DNA from: CAYNFR01 sp964396595
Lineage (GTDB): Bacteria; Bacteroidota; Bacteroidia; Chitinophagales; Saprospiraceae
Assembly: GCA_964396595.1 (NCBI GenBank)
Contig: CAYNFR010000011.1
Location: 22,848 to 86,847, forward strand
DNA: 64,000 nt
Reading direction: 5' to 3'
The translations under genes and the position numbers were made by a program. The notes beneath the pieces were generated by a model. That model saw only the letters and a program-made list of their open reading frames with translations. It searched no databases and had not been told where the DNA came from. Positions 36,166 through 45,937 of this stretch are shown here, one piece after another. The first letter of the stretch is position 1, and the number at the start of each line of letters is the position of its first letter.

Positions 36166-39100
36166 TTAATTAACTCTGAGCATCTTCTGTCTCAATACAT
36201 CAGAACCAATTTCTATTTCAACAAAATACATTCCATTCTGACGAATATCATTTCCTTCAATTCTTATTTCATTGACACCTGTGTTGAATATTTGCTCTCT
36301 AGACATGATCACTCGGTTATGAACATCATAGACTTTGACAAATCCTCTTGCCACCTTAGGTGTTTGTAACTTAAATATGGTAAAGTCACTCCATGGATTA
36401 GGACTGTTCTGACTCAAGCTCAATAACTCAGTATCTCCTGTAGATTGATTCAATTGGAGTGCTTGAACTTCAAGTGAAGACGTAACGATCTCTGATCTTA
36501 TTCCACTAGTATACATGTTCATCAAAGCCACATCTACAAGCTTGTTAACTACAATATCAAATAGCGCCTCACCTGCCTCTACATCTATGGCTTGATCACT
36601 ATACCATACGATTGAGAGTACTCTTGATTCTTCATTCCAGAAGTAGTTGTCACTTGTGATCTTCATGGATCTAGAGCGAACTTCCATGACATCTCCATCA
36701 ATATTCTTGAGGTCTAAGCTGATCTGAACACCTCTGTAGCTTCCATCATTAATGGATCTGAAAGCGACACCTGTAGGTACACTTGACACCTCCAGAGAGG
36801 TAATCGTCTGTGACCTACCTTGAGCCAATGCGCTATTACCTCTAGCATCTCCCGACACATCACCTACCTTGACGCCTATGAAGTCAATTGACATATGAGA
36901 TTTTAACTCTTGAATCATGTATGATTCCTTAAGTTCTTCTTCATTTTCAACAGCATCGAGAATATCCTGCTCACTCCAGAAGAAGCGCCAGCTTTCATTA
37001 TTTGTGAATGTAGCTTTCTTACCTAGTAACACAGAACGCAGTTCAAGTAAGTCAAGGGCCGTTATTTTGCCATCGTTGTTAATATCCGCTGCAATCAAGG
37101 CATATACTGATGGAAGGTCTTGTAAACCTATAACATGCTTCTGAATCATAATCAAATCCAGCGTAGACACACCATTGAGAATATCGTCATTTTTGCTTGG
37201 TTTCAAAAGATACTCACCACCCATCGGCATTTCGCCAAATGCATACTTCCCATCGAGATTTGTTTTAGTCATAACTGATTCATCTGCTTTCATGTCCTTG
37301 AGGTGAACTTCAACATTGTCCATCTTGACGCCATTTGCAGTAATCGTGTTTCCATCGATTATTGCCGAGGCAGATCGCGCACTGATGACAATTACCTGGG
37401 TAACTGAACCCGAATTACCGCATACATCAGTAGATGTCCAATTCAATCGATAAGTACCAACACTTAGATCCGTTACGAAACTAACAGTCCCGGAGGTGTT
37501 AGGCTTCAAAGAATCTTGCGCAATGATCGCATTACTACTGTTACGAAGAACATAAGACCATTGGATAGCTTGGCCTGCAACACAGTCCGTAGCTGAATTG
37601 CGGAATAATACACGAGCGACGCCACTTACAGCGACTGTAGCTCTGATCGTATCTCTTTCAATGATATTCGGTGGTGTATTATCACTCACCAGAATTAGCT
37701 GTTTTCTAGTAATGACATTTTCTGCCCTCGGATCTCTACACCAATCCAATACACTCCATGTTCTCTCGATCTTCATACAATAATCCGGGCTAGGATTATT
37801 TGCTACGAAGTAGCGATCAGAATATGATAATCCGAATTGAGAACAGCCTATCTCGACAATTCTTGGTTCACCTGTATTGGCAGGAAGTATGCTATTATTG
37901 GATGTGCACACTTCAATCAAAGTATCAGGTGGGAAAAATGCGAAGTCGAATGGCGCATTTTGTTCATCACCGGTTATTCTGATATGCTGTGTTAAATTTT
38001 GTGTGATTCCACTGGCATCTCTGATGACAAATCTTCTGATGATCTCTCCTGTACCACATCTTGTATCGCGCGTAATCTCTACTGGCAACTCCGTTATTCT
38101 CAGACCACAGTTGTCAAAGAAAGTTCCATCCACCAATGGACCGGTGCTACTCTTCACAAATTGAGCTGGTATTGGCAGTGGTTGCTCCATCCCCGCAGGA
38201 CTAAACCAACCGAAAACAGTAGAATCCACAAAAGTGAAATCACAACTAATCTCTAGATCAGGTAGCCCCGTAACTGTGGCAGGAGTTTTATCCGTTACAT
38301 TTACCATCACCATACAGATACTCATGTTACCGGATTCATCATAGAATTTCAATATCACCGGTACTTCTTCGCCTCCATCAGCACAACAGAAAACCACATA
38401 GTCAGAACATATATCATCCAGACGGATATAGGTTCGTCCTCCTCTAGTGTACGCATACTTTGAGAAATCTCTACCGCAAGCGACTTGGGCTTGGAAAGGC
38501 GCAAAAAGAATTTCTCCATCACCGTCAGTGTCGAGGCTTTCGAACAGCAACTGGTCATCCATTCTAACAGCGCATCGGCGTGTGATTCCACAAGCATCAT
38601 AACTGGTCTCATCCATTCTATCTACAGGCACTCTGATAATTGTGTCCGTAATGGTGACAACATAATTTCTCAAACAGATAGCAACCGGTGGCGTATTATC
38701 AATAACATTAATGATCATGCTATCTACCGACCTGTTACCACAAATATCCTCTGCACGGAAATAAACCACATTGCGCCCTAGCGGAATCCTTACTCTACCA
38801 CCATTCTGATTAAACGTACCTCCGGCATAAGAAGTCGTCACGAAGATTAAAGAGTCGGGCTGACAGTTATCCGTGATGACAGCCGGAATCAGATCAAACT
38901 CTGCAAAGCAATCTATTTGATTGATGCTTCTCGTGATCTCTCGAGCAGGAATTCTGATAGAAGGTGCATCATTATCTACAAGAGATATTACTTGCGTGAA
39001 AGAATACGTCGCAAATCCGCCACTACACTTCCACTCCTCTATTATCCAACGACGCAAGAAGATCATATCGCATGGATTGGCTCTGTTAAGTGGCGTATCC

Positions 39101-40248
39101 TCAAATTTAGTGAAGAACATGCAAGCAAGATTGTTAAGTGTTAACATATCTACTCCGTCCCATCTAGGTACACCACTAACCGAGGTACTTAGACTTCCAT
39201 CAGGATTGAATATATTATCGCTACATGAGAATGTTAGCGCCTGCTGTGGCCATACTATATTCCCTTCGTCTAGTTGTTTCTGAATATCCGGCTCGCGTAT
39301 ATAAACTTCTTGAGTACAAGTATCAGAGAAGTTACCGAATTGATCTCTGATTCTGTATTTCGTCTCTATCTTGGCAACAAAACCAGGCTTCTTGCCACAT
39401 AATTCAGTGCGATTAGATTCTCCAGCAATAATCTCAGGATTAGAACATACCGCCACAATTTCCGGATCCTGAATCACGAATCTTTGGAACTGAGCGCAAG
39501 TAAGCGTATCTGCAATGCACACGATATCAGGTGTCAGTTTGTACTCTACATTCAGATATCCCCAGCATGGCGGCAGATGATGACATCCCTCAATACTGAT
39601 TATATATTTATATGTCTTTCCGATCATCTCACCAGTGAAAACAAAGTCTTCTATCTCACGGTCGAGAAGATCAGTAATCGTAATGCTATACCATTCCTCA
39701 GGATAGTAAAGCGTATCTAATAACATTTTTGGTGTAAGACTCAACAAACAGTTCTGATCAATACTGACATTTACTGTGCCAATACACACCAGCGGTCGCG
39801 TACAGAATCTAGCATCTCCATCAATATTCAGTGGACCGACAGGGCCACCAGGCAAAGCACTTCCGCTAGCTGAGAAGGTATTATGTATAAATGGCTTGCC
39901 GACATCATCTGCGCTAAGTATATAGCAACCGCTACCGGTTAACATGTTGCCGCTAGAAGAGGCGGAACCGTAAATAACTGACCCACTCAAAGAAATGAGT
40001 ACATCCGGATCAATGACAATACCGATATTATAGATGTCATCATTGGTGGTATTTGTTATCTTAAATTCATAACAAATAGAGTCCCCTTCCATCAATGGAA
40101 CTTGAGGCTTGCTGACAATCGTAGACTCGATAATTAATGGCGATTGCGCTGAGAGAGGTGTTGAACCCATTAACAGCAGCATAAAGAACATACCTGTAAG
40201 GTAAAAATTATGCGCTTGCGCATAAAACTGTAGTGTAAGCTTTCTCAT
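36166..40248 (-). CDS. large secreted multidomain protein with dockerin-like repeats and T9SS sorting domain
   Basis: The 1360-residue protein has a signal peptide (about 1-34, with FFMLLLMGSTPLSAQ) and a cysteine-containing repetitive exterior of HYR- and Ig-like modules. Two units near 440-520 and 740-930 carry the HYR pattern, for example NVVYFRAEDICGNRSVDSM. Around 985-1020 is an SdrD-B-like fold (HLKDMKADESVMTKTNLDGKYAFGE is split over this region), followed by a pair of dockerin-like Ca-binding motifs (LNGVSTLDLIMIQKHVIG and ADINNDGKITALDLLELR, near 1030 and 1055). The last 80 residues form a T9SS type A sorting domain (SQNSPNPWSDFTIFKL, ending KMLRVN). Role unknown; adhesion or scaffold is likely. 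It has its own terminator. Confidence 0.88.
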   Translation of the reverse strand: MRKLTLQFYAQAHNFYLTGMFFMLLLMGSTPLSAQSPLIIESTIVSKPQVPLMEGDSICYEFKITNTTNDDIYNIGIVIDPDVLISLSGSVIYGSASSSGNMLTGSGCYILSADDVGKPFIHNTFSASGSALPGGPVGPLNIDGDARFCTRPLVCIGTVNVSIDQNCLLSLTPKMLLDTLYYPEEWYSITITDLLDREIEDFVFTGEMIGKTYKYIISIEGCHHLPPCWGYLNVEYKLTPDIVCIADTLTCAQFQRFVIQDPEIVAVCSNPEIIAGESNRTELCGKKPGFVAKIETKYRIRDQFGNFSDTCTQEVYIREPDIQKQLDEGNIVWPQQALTFSCSDNIFNPDGSLSTSVSGVPRWDGVDMLTLNNLACMFFTKFEDTPLNRANPCDMIFLRRWIIEEWKCSGGFATYSFTQVISLVDNDAPSIRIPAREITRSINQIDCFAEFDLIPAVITDNCQPDSLIFVTTSYAGGTFNQNGGRVRIPLGRNVVYFRAEDICGNRSVDSMIINVIDNTPPVAICLRNYVVTITDTIIRVPVDRMDETSYDACGITRRCAVRMDDQLLFESLDTDGDGEILFAPFQAQVACGRDFSKYAYTRGGRTYIRLDDICSDYVVFCCADGGEEVPVILKFYDESGNMSICMVMVNVTDKTPATVTGLPDLEISCDFTFVDSTVFGWFSPAGMEQPLPIPAQFVKSSTGPLVDGTFFDNCGLRITELPVEITRDTRCGTGEIIRRFVIRDASGITQNLTQHIRITGDEQNAPFDFAFFPPDTLIEVCTSNNSILPANTGEPRIVEIGCSQFGLSYSDRYFVANNPSPDYCMKIERTWSVLDWCRDPRAENVITRKQLILVSDNTPPNIIERDTIRATVAVSGVARVLFRNSATDCVAGQAIQWSYVLRNSSNAIIAQDSLKPNTSGTVSFVTDLSVGTYRLNWTSTDVCGNSGSVTQVIVISARSASAIIDGNTITANGVKMDNVEVHLKDMKADESVMTKTNLDGKYAFGEMPMGGEYLLKPSKNDDILNGVSTLDLIMIQKHVIGLQDLPSVYALIAADINNDGKITALDLLELRSVLLGKKATFTNNESWRFFWSEQDILDAVENEEELKESYMIQELKSHMSIDFIGVKVGDVSGDARGNSALAQGRSQTITSLEVSSVPTGVAFRSINDGSYRGVQISLDLKNIDGDVMEVRSRSMKITSDNYFWNEESRVLSIVWYSDQAIDVEAGEALFDIVVNKLVDVALMNMYTSGIRSEIVTSSLEVQALQLNQSTGDTELLSLSQNSPNPWSDFTIFKLQTPKVARGFVKVYDVHNRVIMSREQIFNTGVNEIRIEGNDIRQNGMYFVEIEIGSDVLRQKMLRVN

Positions 40249-40692
40249 TTCTTAAGACCTTGTCGTTAACATTCGCCACTCCTCGTGGCGTTTATTTGAG
40301 TTTGTAGTTTCCGTAGTGGTAAAGGCTACGCCTTTAGTAGTTTTCTAGTCATTTATACAGCTCTATTCATCACACATGATGCGCGAATATCAATGCACAT
40401 TTAACTTAATTAGGTCTATTTCTCTCGAATGGATAGCGCAAAGATAATAGAGCTGTTCATATTAAAAAAATTATTAATATTTTTTTTTGCTGATATGATG
40501 AAATTGTCTTCATATTAAATATTTCATATATATATAACTATGATTATTAGACGTTTTTGAGATTCCCTGCATCGACAAAAAATAGGCTTTTGACGACCAA
40601 CGTCATATTAGATCTCGTCGATGCGCGTGTTGAACTCTTCCAGAGTAATACTTCATACATAGAATAAAGGATTTTTAAGCTAATTGCTTTTA
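40249..40692. other. intergenic gap between divergent T9SS and lepB genes
   Basis: No gene is visible. The gap should hold the promoter of the 1360-residue T9SS gene. It contains small hairpins (CGCCAC-tcctc-GTGGCG near 40275 and AAAGGC-tac-GCCTTT near 40324) and an A/T-rich stretch with a T run near 40480-40490. Confidence 0.5.
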
Positions 40693-40700
40693 TATCTTTG
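40693..40700 (+). promoter_or_regulatory. Bacteroidota-type -7 promoter box of lepB
   Basis: TATCTTTG fits TAnnTTTG and lies 22 bases before the lepB ATG. The -33 element is weak. Confidence 0.5.
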
Positions 40701-40722
40701 CGGGCACAAGTAAGATTCCGCT

Positions 40723-42324
40723 ATGGCTATATTAATATTCATAACACTGACGCTGATTCTGATGAGCATCGGTGGCTATTTATTGTTTCCCAAACTCGAT
40801 TTGCCGGCATGGAAAGGGGCCATACCTGTTTTGCGATGGGTGGAGATTGCCAAGAGAGTCGGTAGATCACCCTTGTATGGTTGGCTCAGTGCTATACCAT
40901 TACTCAACCTCTTTATCATTACTGGGCTATCTTCTGCCCTGGTAAGGTCTTTTGGGAAATTATCGCTTAAGGATACCGCGATCGCTGTATTATATAATCC
41001 CATTGCCTTTTATAAGCTTGCCACAGACAATTCGGCATCTTTTAAAGAACCTGCCATAACCAAGGAAAAAGAATATCAAAACCAGATCATTCAAGCAAAA
41101 AAGGAAGGTCATAGTACCAAAGCCGAAAGACTAGCGACAAATAATCCGTACAAAAAATCCGCTCCTCGTGAGTGGTTTGAGTCGATCGTATTTGCCGTTT
41201 TTGCTGCTGCTTTTATAAGGATGTTTTTTATAGAAGCCTATGTGATACCTACACCTTCTATGGAAGGCACGCTACTCGTAGGTGATTTTCTTTTCGTGAG
41301 CAAGATGAGTTATGGCATCCGAACACCTCAGACCGTTGCGATGGTGCCTCTGTTGCATAATCGCGTACCATTTCTTAACACTGAATCTTATTTTAAAAGC
41401 CCATCACTGCCCTACTTCCGCTTACCGCCACGAAGATTACCGGAACGCAATGACCCTTTTGTTTTTAATTGGCCGGTAGGCGATAGTGTCTATATAACTA
41501 ATCAACGATCATACACTAAGTTTCAAGTAGAGAGCGCGCGCGATGAATATCTCACGCAAGATGGTCAATTACAAGAATTGGTTGCTAAGGAAAAGTACGT
41601 TGTACGGCCACCCGATAAAAAAGATCACTATATAAAACGCTGTGTCGCAATAGCCGGGGATACGCTTCAGATCATTGATGGCGTCGTACATATCAATAGT
41701 GCTAAAGGAGTCCAGCCTCCACATATACAGCACAAATACAGAGTCATCGGAGATATGAACAGTATAAATCCGAAAAAATGGGAAGAGTGGGGCATAGAGA
41801 AAACCGATTTTTGGCAAGATCTCGGTGGCTCCGGGTTTTTCATGGACGCGCAACAAGCTGCAAAAATTAAAGAGGCTGCGCCCAATGCGCAAATTAACCA
41901 AATCATATACATGCCGGATTCAAAGAGGCTTTTCCCCCATGACCCTGAAAATTTTAGAGATTGGTCAGTGGACAACTACGGACCTATATGGATTCCCAAA
42001 GAAGGGGCTACTGTCACCCTGACACCAGAAAATATAGCCCTTTACACCCGAATCATCTCTGTCTATGAAGGAAATAAGTTAGAGATCAATGGAGCTACTT
42101 TTAAAATCAACGATGTCGTTACAGATCAATACACCTTTAAGCAGAATTACTATTGGGCTATGGGTGATAATCGACATAATTCAGAAGATAGTCGGATGTG
42201 GGGATTTGTGCCGTTTGATCATGTCATGGGCAAACCTGCCCTTATTTGGTTAAGCACGAAACAGGCATCGTTTAGAAAAGGAATCAGATGGAATCGCTTA
42301 TTCACCCCCGCAGGTAATCTCTAA
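40723..42324 (+). CDS. lepB: signal peptidase I
   Basis: This 533-residue membrane protease removes signal peptides from exported proteins. It has hydrophobic segments near the N-terminus and at about 150-172. The catalytic serine lies in TPSMEGTLLVGDF (about 177-189), and the lysine general base in KRCVAIAGDTLQI (near 305). The C-terminal MGDNRHNSEDSRMWGFVP box is typical. It is much longer than E. coli LepB (324 residues); long forms are usual in Bacteroidota. Its stop overlaps the next start by one base (TAATG). Confidence 0.93.
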   Translation: MAILIFITLTLILMSIGGYLLFPKLDLPAWKGAIPVLRWVEIAKRVGRSPLYGWLSAIPLLNLFIITGLSSALVRSFGKLSLKDTAIAVLYNPIAFYKLATDNSASFKEPAITKEKEYQNQIIQAKKEGHSTKAERLATNNPYKKSAPREWFESIVFAVFAAAFIRMFFIEAYVIPTPSMEGTLLVGDFLFVSKMSYGIRTPQTVAMVPLLHNRVPFLNTESYFKSPSLPYFRLPPRRLPERNDPFVFNWPVGDSVYITNQRSYTKFQVESARDEYLTQDGQLQELVAKEKYVVRPPDKKDHYIKRCVAIAGDTLQIIDGVVHINSAKGVQPPHIQHKYRVIGDMNSINPKKWEEWGIEKTDFWQDLGGSGFFMDAQQAAKIKEAAPNAQINQIIYMPDSKRLFPHDPENFRDWSVDNYGPIWIPKEGATVTLTPENIALYTRIISVYEGNKLEINGATFKINDVVTDQYTFKQNYYWAMGDNRHNSEDSRMWGFVPFDHVMGKPALIWLSTKQASFRKGIRWNRLFTPAGNL

Positions 42325-43202
42325 TGAATTACAAATACCTGCTTTTTATCTCCGCACTTCTGTCTAGCATTACCTTATCTGGACAATTACCGGCGTCTAA
42401 TTTGTTGATGTTTGACATGAATGCTAACGAACAGGTCGTGCTACTCAAAAATCCGATCCTTCTCACCTCCTTCAATATCGAAGGATACAATAATCAACCC
42501 TCGTTCAGAGATGCAGATCATATTTTGTTCACATCAAATTATGACAATGAAGCAGGGACAGATATATACGAGATCAACTTGTTAAATAAATCTCTCAGAC
42601 GCGTCACTTCAACTGTCGAATCAGAATTTTCCCCTATTGCATATAAACCCGGACACTTTTCTGTTGTCAGCCAAAGTGTCGACAATGAAGGAGACCCGAG
42701 CCAATTATTATGGTCATTTGACCTCTCCAACAAGGTAAATGAGGGCCCCATTTTGACAGATTACAATAATGTCGGGTATTACTGCTGGCTTTCGGATCAT
42801 CTAGTGGCATTATACCTCGTAGGGGAGCCTAATCAGTTAATCGTTCAAGATCTTAATTCTGGCATGAAACATCAGATAGCCACTAACATCAGCCGTAGTT
42901 TCAAACGAGCGCCCGATGGATCCTTAGTGTACCTGAGACGTCTAGGAAATTCATGGAGCTATCACAGATGGGATATCAACGAAAAACGTAGTTCCTTTTT
43001 AGCGCAGTCCAAAGGGAATGAACAAGATTTTGAATTACTCCGCAGTGGAAACCTCATCACTTCTCAAGGGTCTACATTATATATACTCAAAAACAACGAG
43101 AAAGCATGGAGTCCAATATTTGATATGGCAGACTGGTCAGTCAAAAAAATCACGAGAATTGCGTCGTCATTAGACAAAATTGTGATTGTCGTAGAGTTAT
43201 AA
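42324..43202 (+). CDS. exported TolB-like beta-propeller protein
   Basis: This 292-residue protein has a signal peptide (KYLLFISALLSSITLSGQ) and then repeated short strands in a TolB/PD40-like pattern: HILFTSNYDNEAGTDIYEIN (about 68-87), LVALYLVGEPNQLIVQDLN and GSLVYLRRLGNSWSYHRWD. I recognise the propeller style but not a specific family. Translational coupling to lepB (one-base overlap) suggests co-expression. The subtilase gene follows after 66 bases on the same strand. No catalytic residues are evident. Confidence 0.7.
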   Translation: MNYKYLLFISALLSSITLSGQLPASNLLMFDMNANEQVVLLKNPILLTSFNIEGYNNQPSFRDADHILFTSNYDNEAGTDIYEINLLNKSLRRVTSTVESEFSPIAYKPGHFSVVSQSVDNEGDPSQLLWSFDLSNKVNEGPILTDYNNVGYYCWLSDHLVALYLVGEPNQLIVQDLNSGMKHQIATNISRSFKRAPDGSLVYLRRLGNSWSYHRWDINEKRSSFLAQSKGNEQDFELLRSGNLITSQGSTLYILKNNEKAWSPIFDMADWSVKKITRIASSLDKIVIVVEL

Positions 43203-43268
43203 GACGCTAAGCGTAAATATTATACGTTCTTTTAGCATCTCAGGGAGTACTATCATCAAAGGCCGCAG

Positions 43269-45125
43269 ATGTTTCGAAACGCAGTGACTATACTTTTTTT
43301 GATTTTGAATTCCGTTGTAGCCGGTCAAGATCATAGTTATATCCTCAAAATTCATGACCCGTCAGCGCTCGACTTATTAAAAAACAATTTTCCTGATATC
43401 CACATTGAGTCAATATTCGAAGATCTTGATCTGTACATGATCTCTAGCGGTTCTCAGAAGAACTATAGTTTGAAGTCACTTCAGTCCATGAAGGGAGTAA
43501 GCTATATCCACCATGATCTCAAAGCAGAAAAACGCCGTATTCCCAATGATCCACTATTTCCGGAACAATGGTCCTTAAACGTGATAGAAGCAGCCAAAGC
43601 ATGGGATATCAGCACCGGCGGCAAAGCACCCAATGGGGATGATATAGTCGTGGCCATATTTGATGATGGCTATGAAATAGATCATCCTGATTATGCACAA
43701 AATATATGGTATAACGAGGGCGAGATCCCTGATAACGGGGTTGATGACGACGGTAATGGCTTTATCGATGACTATGCCGGATGGAATAGTACCACGTCCA
43801 ATGACGTACACCGTAGGTTGCGACATGGTACATCCGTAGCTGGCATTATTGGTGCAACAGGGAATAATGGTTTTCAAATGGCCGGTCTTAACTGGAATGT
43901 AAAGATGATGCTGACGAGCGCAGGCCGGAATGACTTTATCAATCTATCAGATATCGTTAAGGCATATAATTATATATATACACAACGCAAAATCTACAAC
44001 GAAACGGCCGGAGCAAGGGGGGCCTTTGTTGTCGTGAGCAACTATTCAGGGGGTGCAGAAAATCTTTTCCCGGAAGACTTTCCAGCCTGGTGTGAAGTTT
44101 ATGATGCACTGGGCAGCGTAGGCATCCTAAGTGTCACCTCGGCGCCTAACAAAAATGTAAATGTCGAAGAAGTCGGCGACCTACCCACTTTATGCACCTC
44201 TCCATATTTAATAGTGGTAACCAACTCTGATCGCCAAGATAATAAAGTGCAAAACGCCGGTTGGGGTACCACCTCTATAGACATAGCAGCTCCCGGAGAT
44301 GGCATTCTCACAACAACGATCAATCAACAGATCACCAATGATTTCCCTGGAGCAAGCGCCTCTGCACCTCATGTAACAGGTACCATATCATTGATGTACT
44401 CCATCCTCTGCGAAGATGCTTTCGAGCAAGCGCTGACCAATCCCACTGCGATAGCGAATATTATGAGAAAAGCTGTATTCGACGGAGGAGAGGAAATTTT
44501 CGGCTTACGCCAATACACCGTCACAGGTAAGAGGCTTAATACATATAAAAGTGTTCAGCTCATAAAGAACACCATTGGCGATTGCTGTCAAATCAATCTC
44601 AATAACAAAACAATTAAGGAAGAAAGTTGTCAAGGAGCATCCGACATTGCGTTTACACTTAATATTAGTAGCAGAGATATTAAAGGAAATCTCATTTTTA
44701 GCTTGACCAAAGATAATCAGGAAAGAAGAACAACCGATAGTATCTTCCAGAACCTCGAAGCCGGTAATTACCAATTGAGAATTTTCGATTCCGCAGATCA
44801 AAGTTGTTCTTATGAACAAAATATTTTTTTCGAAGAGAATACCGAGCCATGCCCTTTTGGGGAGTTCGGTATAGAAAGTATCAATCCCAATCCCTCGCGA
44901 GATTTCATCAGTGTGCGATATAATCTAAGCGAACAACAACTAGTTAATGTGTTGTTATACAACAATCTAGGACAAAAAGTATATCACCAAATCATCAATC
45001 CGGAACTCTCTCAGATCAGGACGCACGATATCAATGTGAGTCATCTTCCTCCGGGAGTGTATTATGTAAGCCTACAAGCTACTTACATTACATCAACAAG
45101 AAAGATTCTTGTTATAAATCGCTAA
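43269..45125 (+). CDS. S8 family subtilisin-like serine protease with T9SS sorting domain
   Basis: This 618-residue secreted protease has a signal peptide (about 1-19), an I9-like propeptide (about 22-90) and an S8 catalytic domain with Asp132 (AIFDDGYEIDHPD), His186 (RHGTSVAGI) and Ser364 (GASASAPHVTG). A Ca-binding-like loop DDDGNGFIDDYAG lies near 158-170. After a beta-rich module (about 440-535), the final 80 residues are a T9SS type A sorting domain (INPNPSRDFISVRYNL, then GVYYVSL and RKILVINR). The substrate is unknown. It stands downstream of lepB and a propeller protein and just before tRNA-Arg. Confidence 0.92.
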   Translation: MFRNAVTILFLILNSVVAGQDHSYILKIHDPSALDLLKNNFPDIHIESIFEDLDLYMISSGSQKNYSLKSLQSMKGVSYIHHDLKAEKRRIPNDPLFPEQWSLNVIEAAKAWDISTGGKAPNGDDIVVAIFDDGYEIDHPDYAQNIWYNEGEIPDNGVDDDGNGFIDDYAGWNSTTSNDVHRRLRHGTSVAGIIGATGNNGFQMAGLNWNVKMMLTSAGRNDFINLSDIVKAYNYIYTQRKIYNETAGARGAFVVVSNYSGGAENLFPEDFPAWCEVYDALGSVGILSVTSAPNKNVNVEEVGDLPTLCTSPYLIVVTNSDRQDNKVQNAGWGTTSIDIAAPGDGILTTTINQQITNDFPGASASAPHVTGTISLMYSILCEDAFEQALTNPTAIANIMRKAVFDGGEEIFGLRQYTVTGKRLNTYKSVQLIKNTIGDCCQINLNNKTIKEESCQGASDIAFTLNISSRDIKGNLIFSLTKDNQERRTTDSIFQNLEAGNYQLRIFDSADQSCSYEQNIFFEENTEPCPFGEFGIESINPNPSRDFISVRYNLSEQQLVNVLLYNNLGQKVYHQIINPELSQIRTHDINVSHLPPGVYYVSLQATYITSTRKILVINR

Positions 45126-45145
45126 GCATTTAAAATAAAATATTG

Positions 45146-45153
45146 TATTTTTG
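45146..45153 (+). promoter_or_regulatory. Bacteroidota-type -7 box of the tRNA-Arg/rpmB transcript
   Basis: TATTTTTG fits TAnnTTTG and is followed by CCGCCCG. It lies 14 bases before the first base of tRNA-Arg. Confidence 0.5.
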
Positions 45154-45166
45154 CCGCCCGTTAGTA

Positions 45167-45240
45167 GGCTCCGTAGTTCAATTGGATAGAATACCTGACT
45201 ACGGATCAGGCGGTTGGAGGTTCGAATCCTCCCGGAGTCA
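45167..45240 (+). tRNA. tRNA-Arg (anticodon ACG)
   Basis: The 74-base sequence folds as a cloverleaf. The acceptor stem is GGCTCCG with CGGAGTC, including one G-U pair, followed by discriminator A. The D stem is GTTC/GAAT. The anticodon stem CCTGA/TCAGG encloses CTACGGA, giving anticodon ACG. The T arm GGAGG-TTCGAAT-CCTCC is perfect. No CCA is encoded. The ribosomal protein L28 gene starts 29 bases later, so the tRNA may be the head of a mixed transcript. Confidence 0.97.
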
Positions 45241-45269
45241 CAGATAAAGAATTAATAAAAAGGAAGCAA

Positions 45270-45521
45270 ATGTCAAAGGTTTGTCCACTTACAGGAAAAA
45301 GACCGATCGTCGGAAACCACGTTTCTCACTCGAATCGGAAGACTAAAAGAAGATTTGAACCGAATCTTCAAAAGAAGAGATTTTTCGTGCCTGAACTCGA
45401 AAAATGGATCACTCTTCGTATCAGCACAGCCGCCTTGCGAAATATCGACAAGTATGGTATTTATGATTACTTAAAAAAGCTTGAAGGAAAAGGAGTCAAT
45501 ACAGGTGTTGATTTGTCTTAA
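45270..45521 (+). CDS. rpmB: 50S ribosomal protein L28
   Basis: This 83-residue protein begins MSKVCPLTGKRPIVGNHVSH, the standard L28 N-terminus with its CxxTGK motif, followed by NRKTKRRFEPNLQKKRFFVP. It binds 23S rRNA in the large subunit. The tRNA-Arg gene lies just before it, and rpmG and the DUF4295 gene follow on the same strand, an order typical of Bacteroidota. Confidence 0.97.
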   Translation: MSKVCPLTGKRPIVGNHVSHSNRKTKRRFEPNLQKKRFFVPELEKWITLRISTAALRNIDKYGIYDYLKKLEGKGVNTGVDLS

Positions 45522-45542
45522 CCATCTATAAATAATTAAGCA

Positions 45543-45731
45543 ATGGCAAAGAAATCTAAAGACAACAGGTCACAGATCATACTAGAATGTACCGAGCACA
45601 AAGCAAGCGGAATGCCCGGAACTTCTCGATATGTTACACAAAAAAATAGAAAAAATACGCCTGACAGATTAGAGATTAAGAAATATAATCCTATATTGAA
45701 GCGTTATACGATTCACAAAGAAATAAAGTAA
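45543..45731 (+). CDS. rpmG: 50S ribosomal protein L33
   Basis: This 62-residue protein shows the L33 pattern: RSQIILECTEHKASGMPGTSRYVTQKNRKN and a basic C-terminus with the NPILKRYTIHKEIK ending. Only one Cys remains from the zinc-ribbon positions, so it is probably a zinc-independent (C-minus) form. It sits between rpmB and the DUF4295 gene, with one base to the next start. Confidence 0.95.
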   Translation: MAKKSKDNRSQIILECTEHKASGMPGTSRYVTQKNRKNTPDRLEIKKYNPILKRYTIHKEIK

Positions 45732-45732
45732 A

Positions 45733-45909
45733 ATGGCTAAAGTATCAAAGAACGCGCGCGTTGCGCAAAGAGCTCAAAATGCTGGTTCCGGAAGGGACTT
45801 TGTAAAGGTTGTTACTAGTGTAAAAAATCCAGCTTCTGGTAAATATTCGTATAAGGAAGTGATGATACACAAGGATAAAGTGCAAGAGTTTCTTGCAGCG
45901 AATAAATAA
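45733..45909 (+). CDS. DUF4295 family small basic protein
   Basis: This 58-residue gene is short and easily missed. It reads MAKVSKNARVAQRAQNAGSG, then KVVTSVKNPASGKYSYKEVM, and ends QEFLAANK. It matches the DUF4295 family, which in Bacteroidota lies beside rpmB and rpmG. Its strong positive charge and this context suggest a ribosome-associated protein; I recall no proven function. The start follows the rpmG stop after one base, and a terminator follows 29 bases after the stop. Confidence 0.92.
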   Translation: MAKVSKNARVAQRAQNAGSGRDFVKVVTSVKNPASGKYSYKEVMIHKDKVQEFLAANK

Positions 45910-45937
45910 GATAAATACCGAGAGATTATATTTATAG

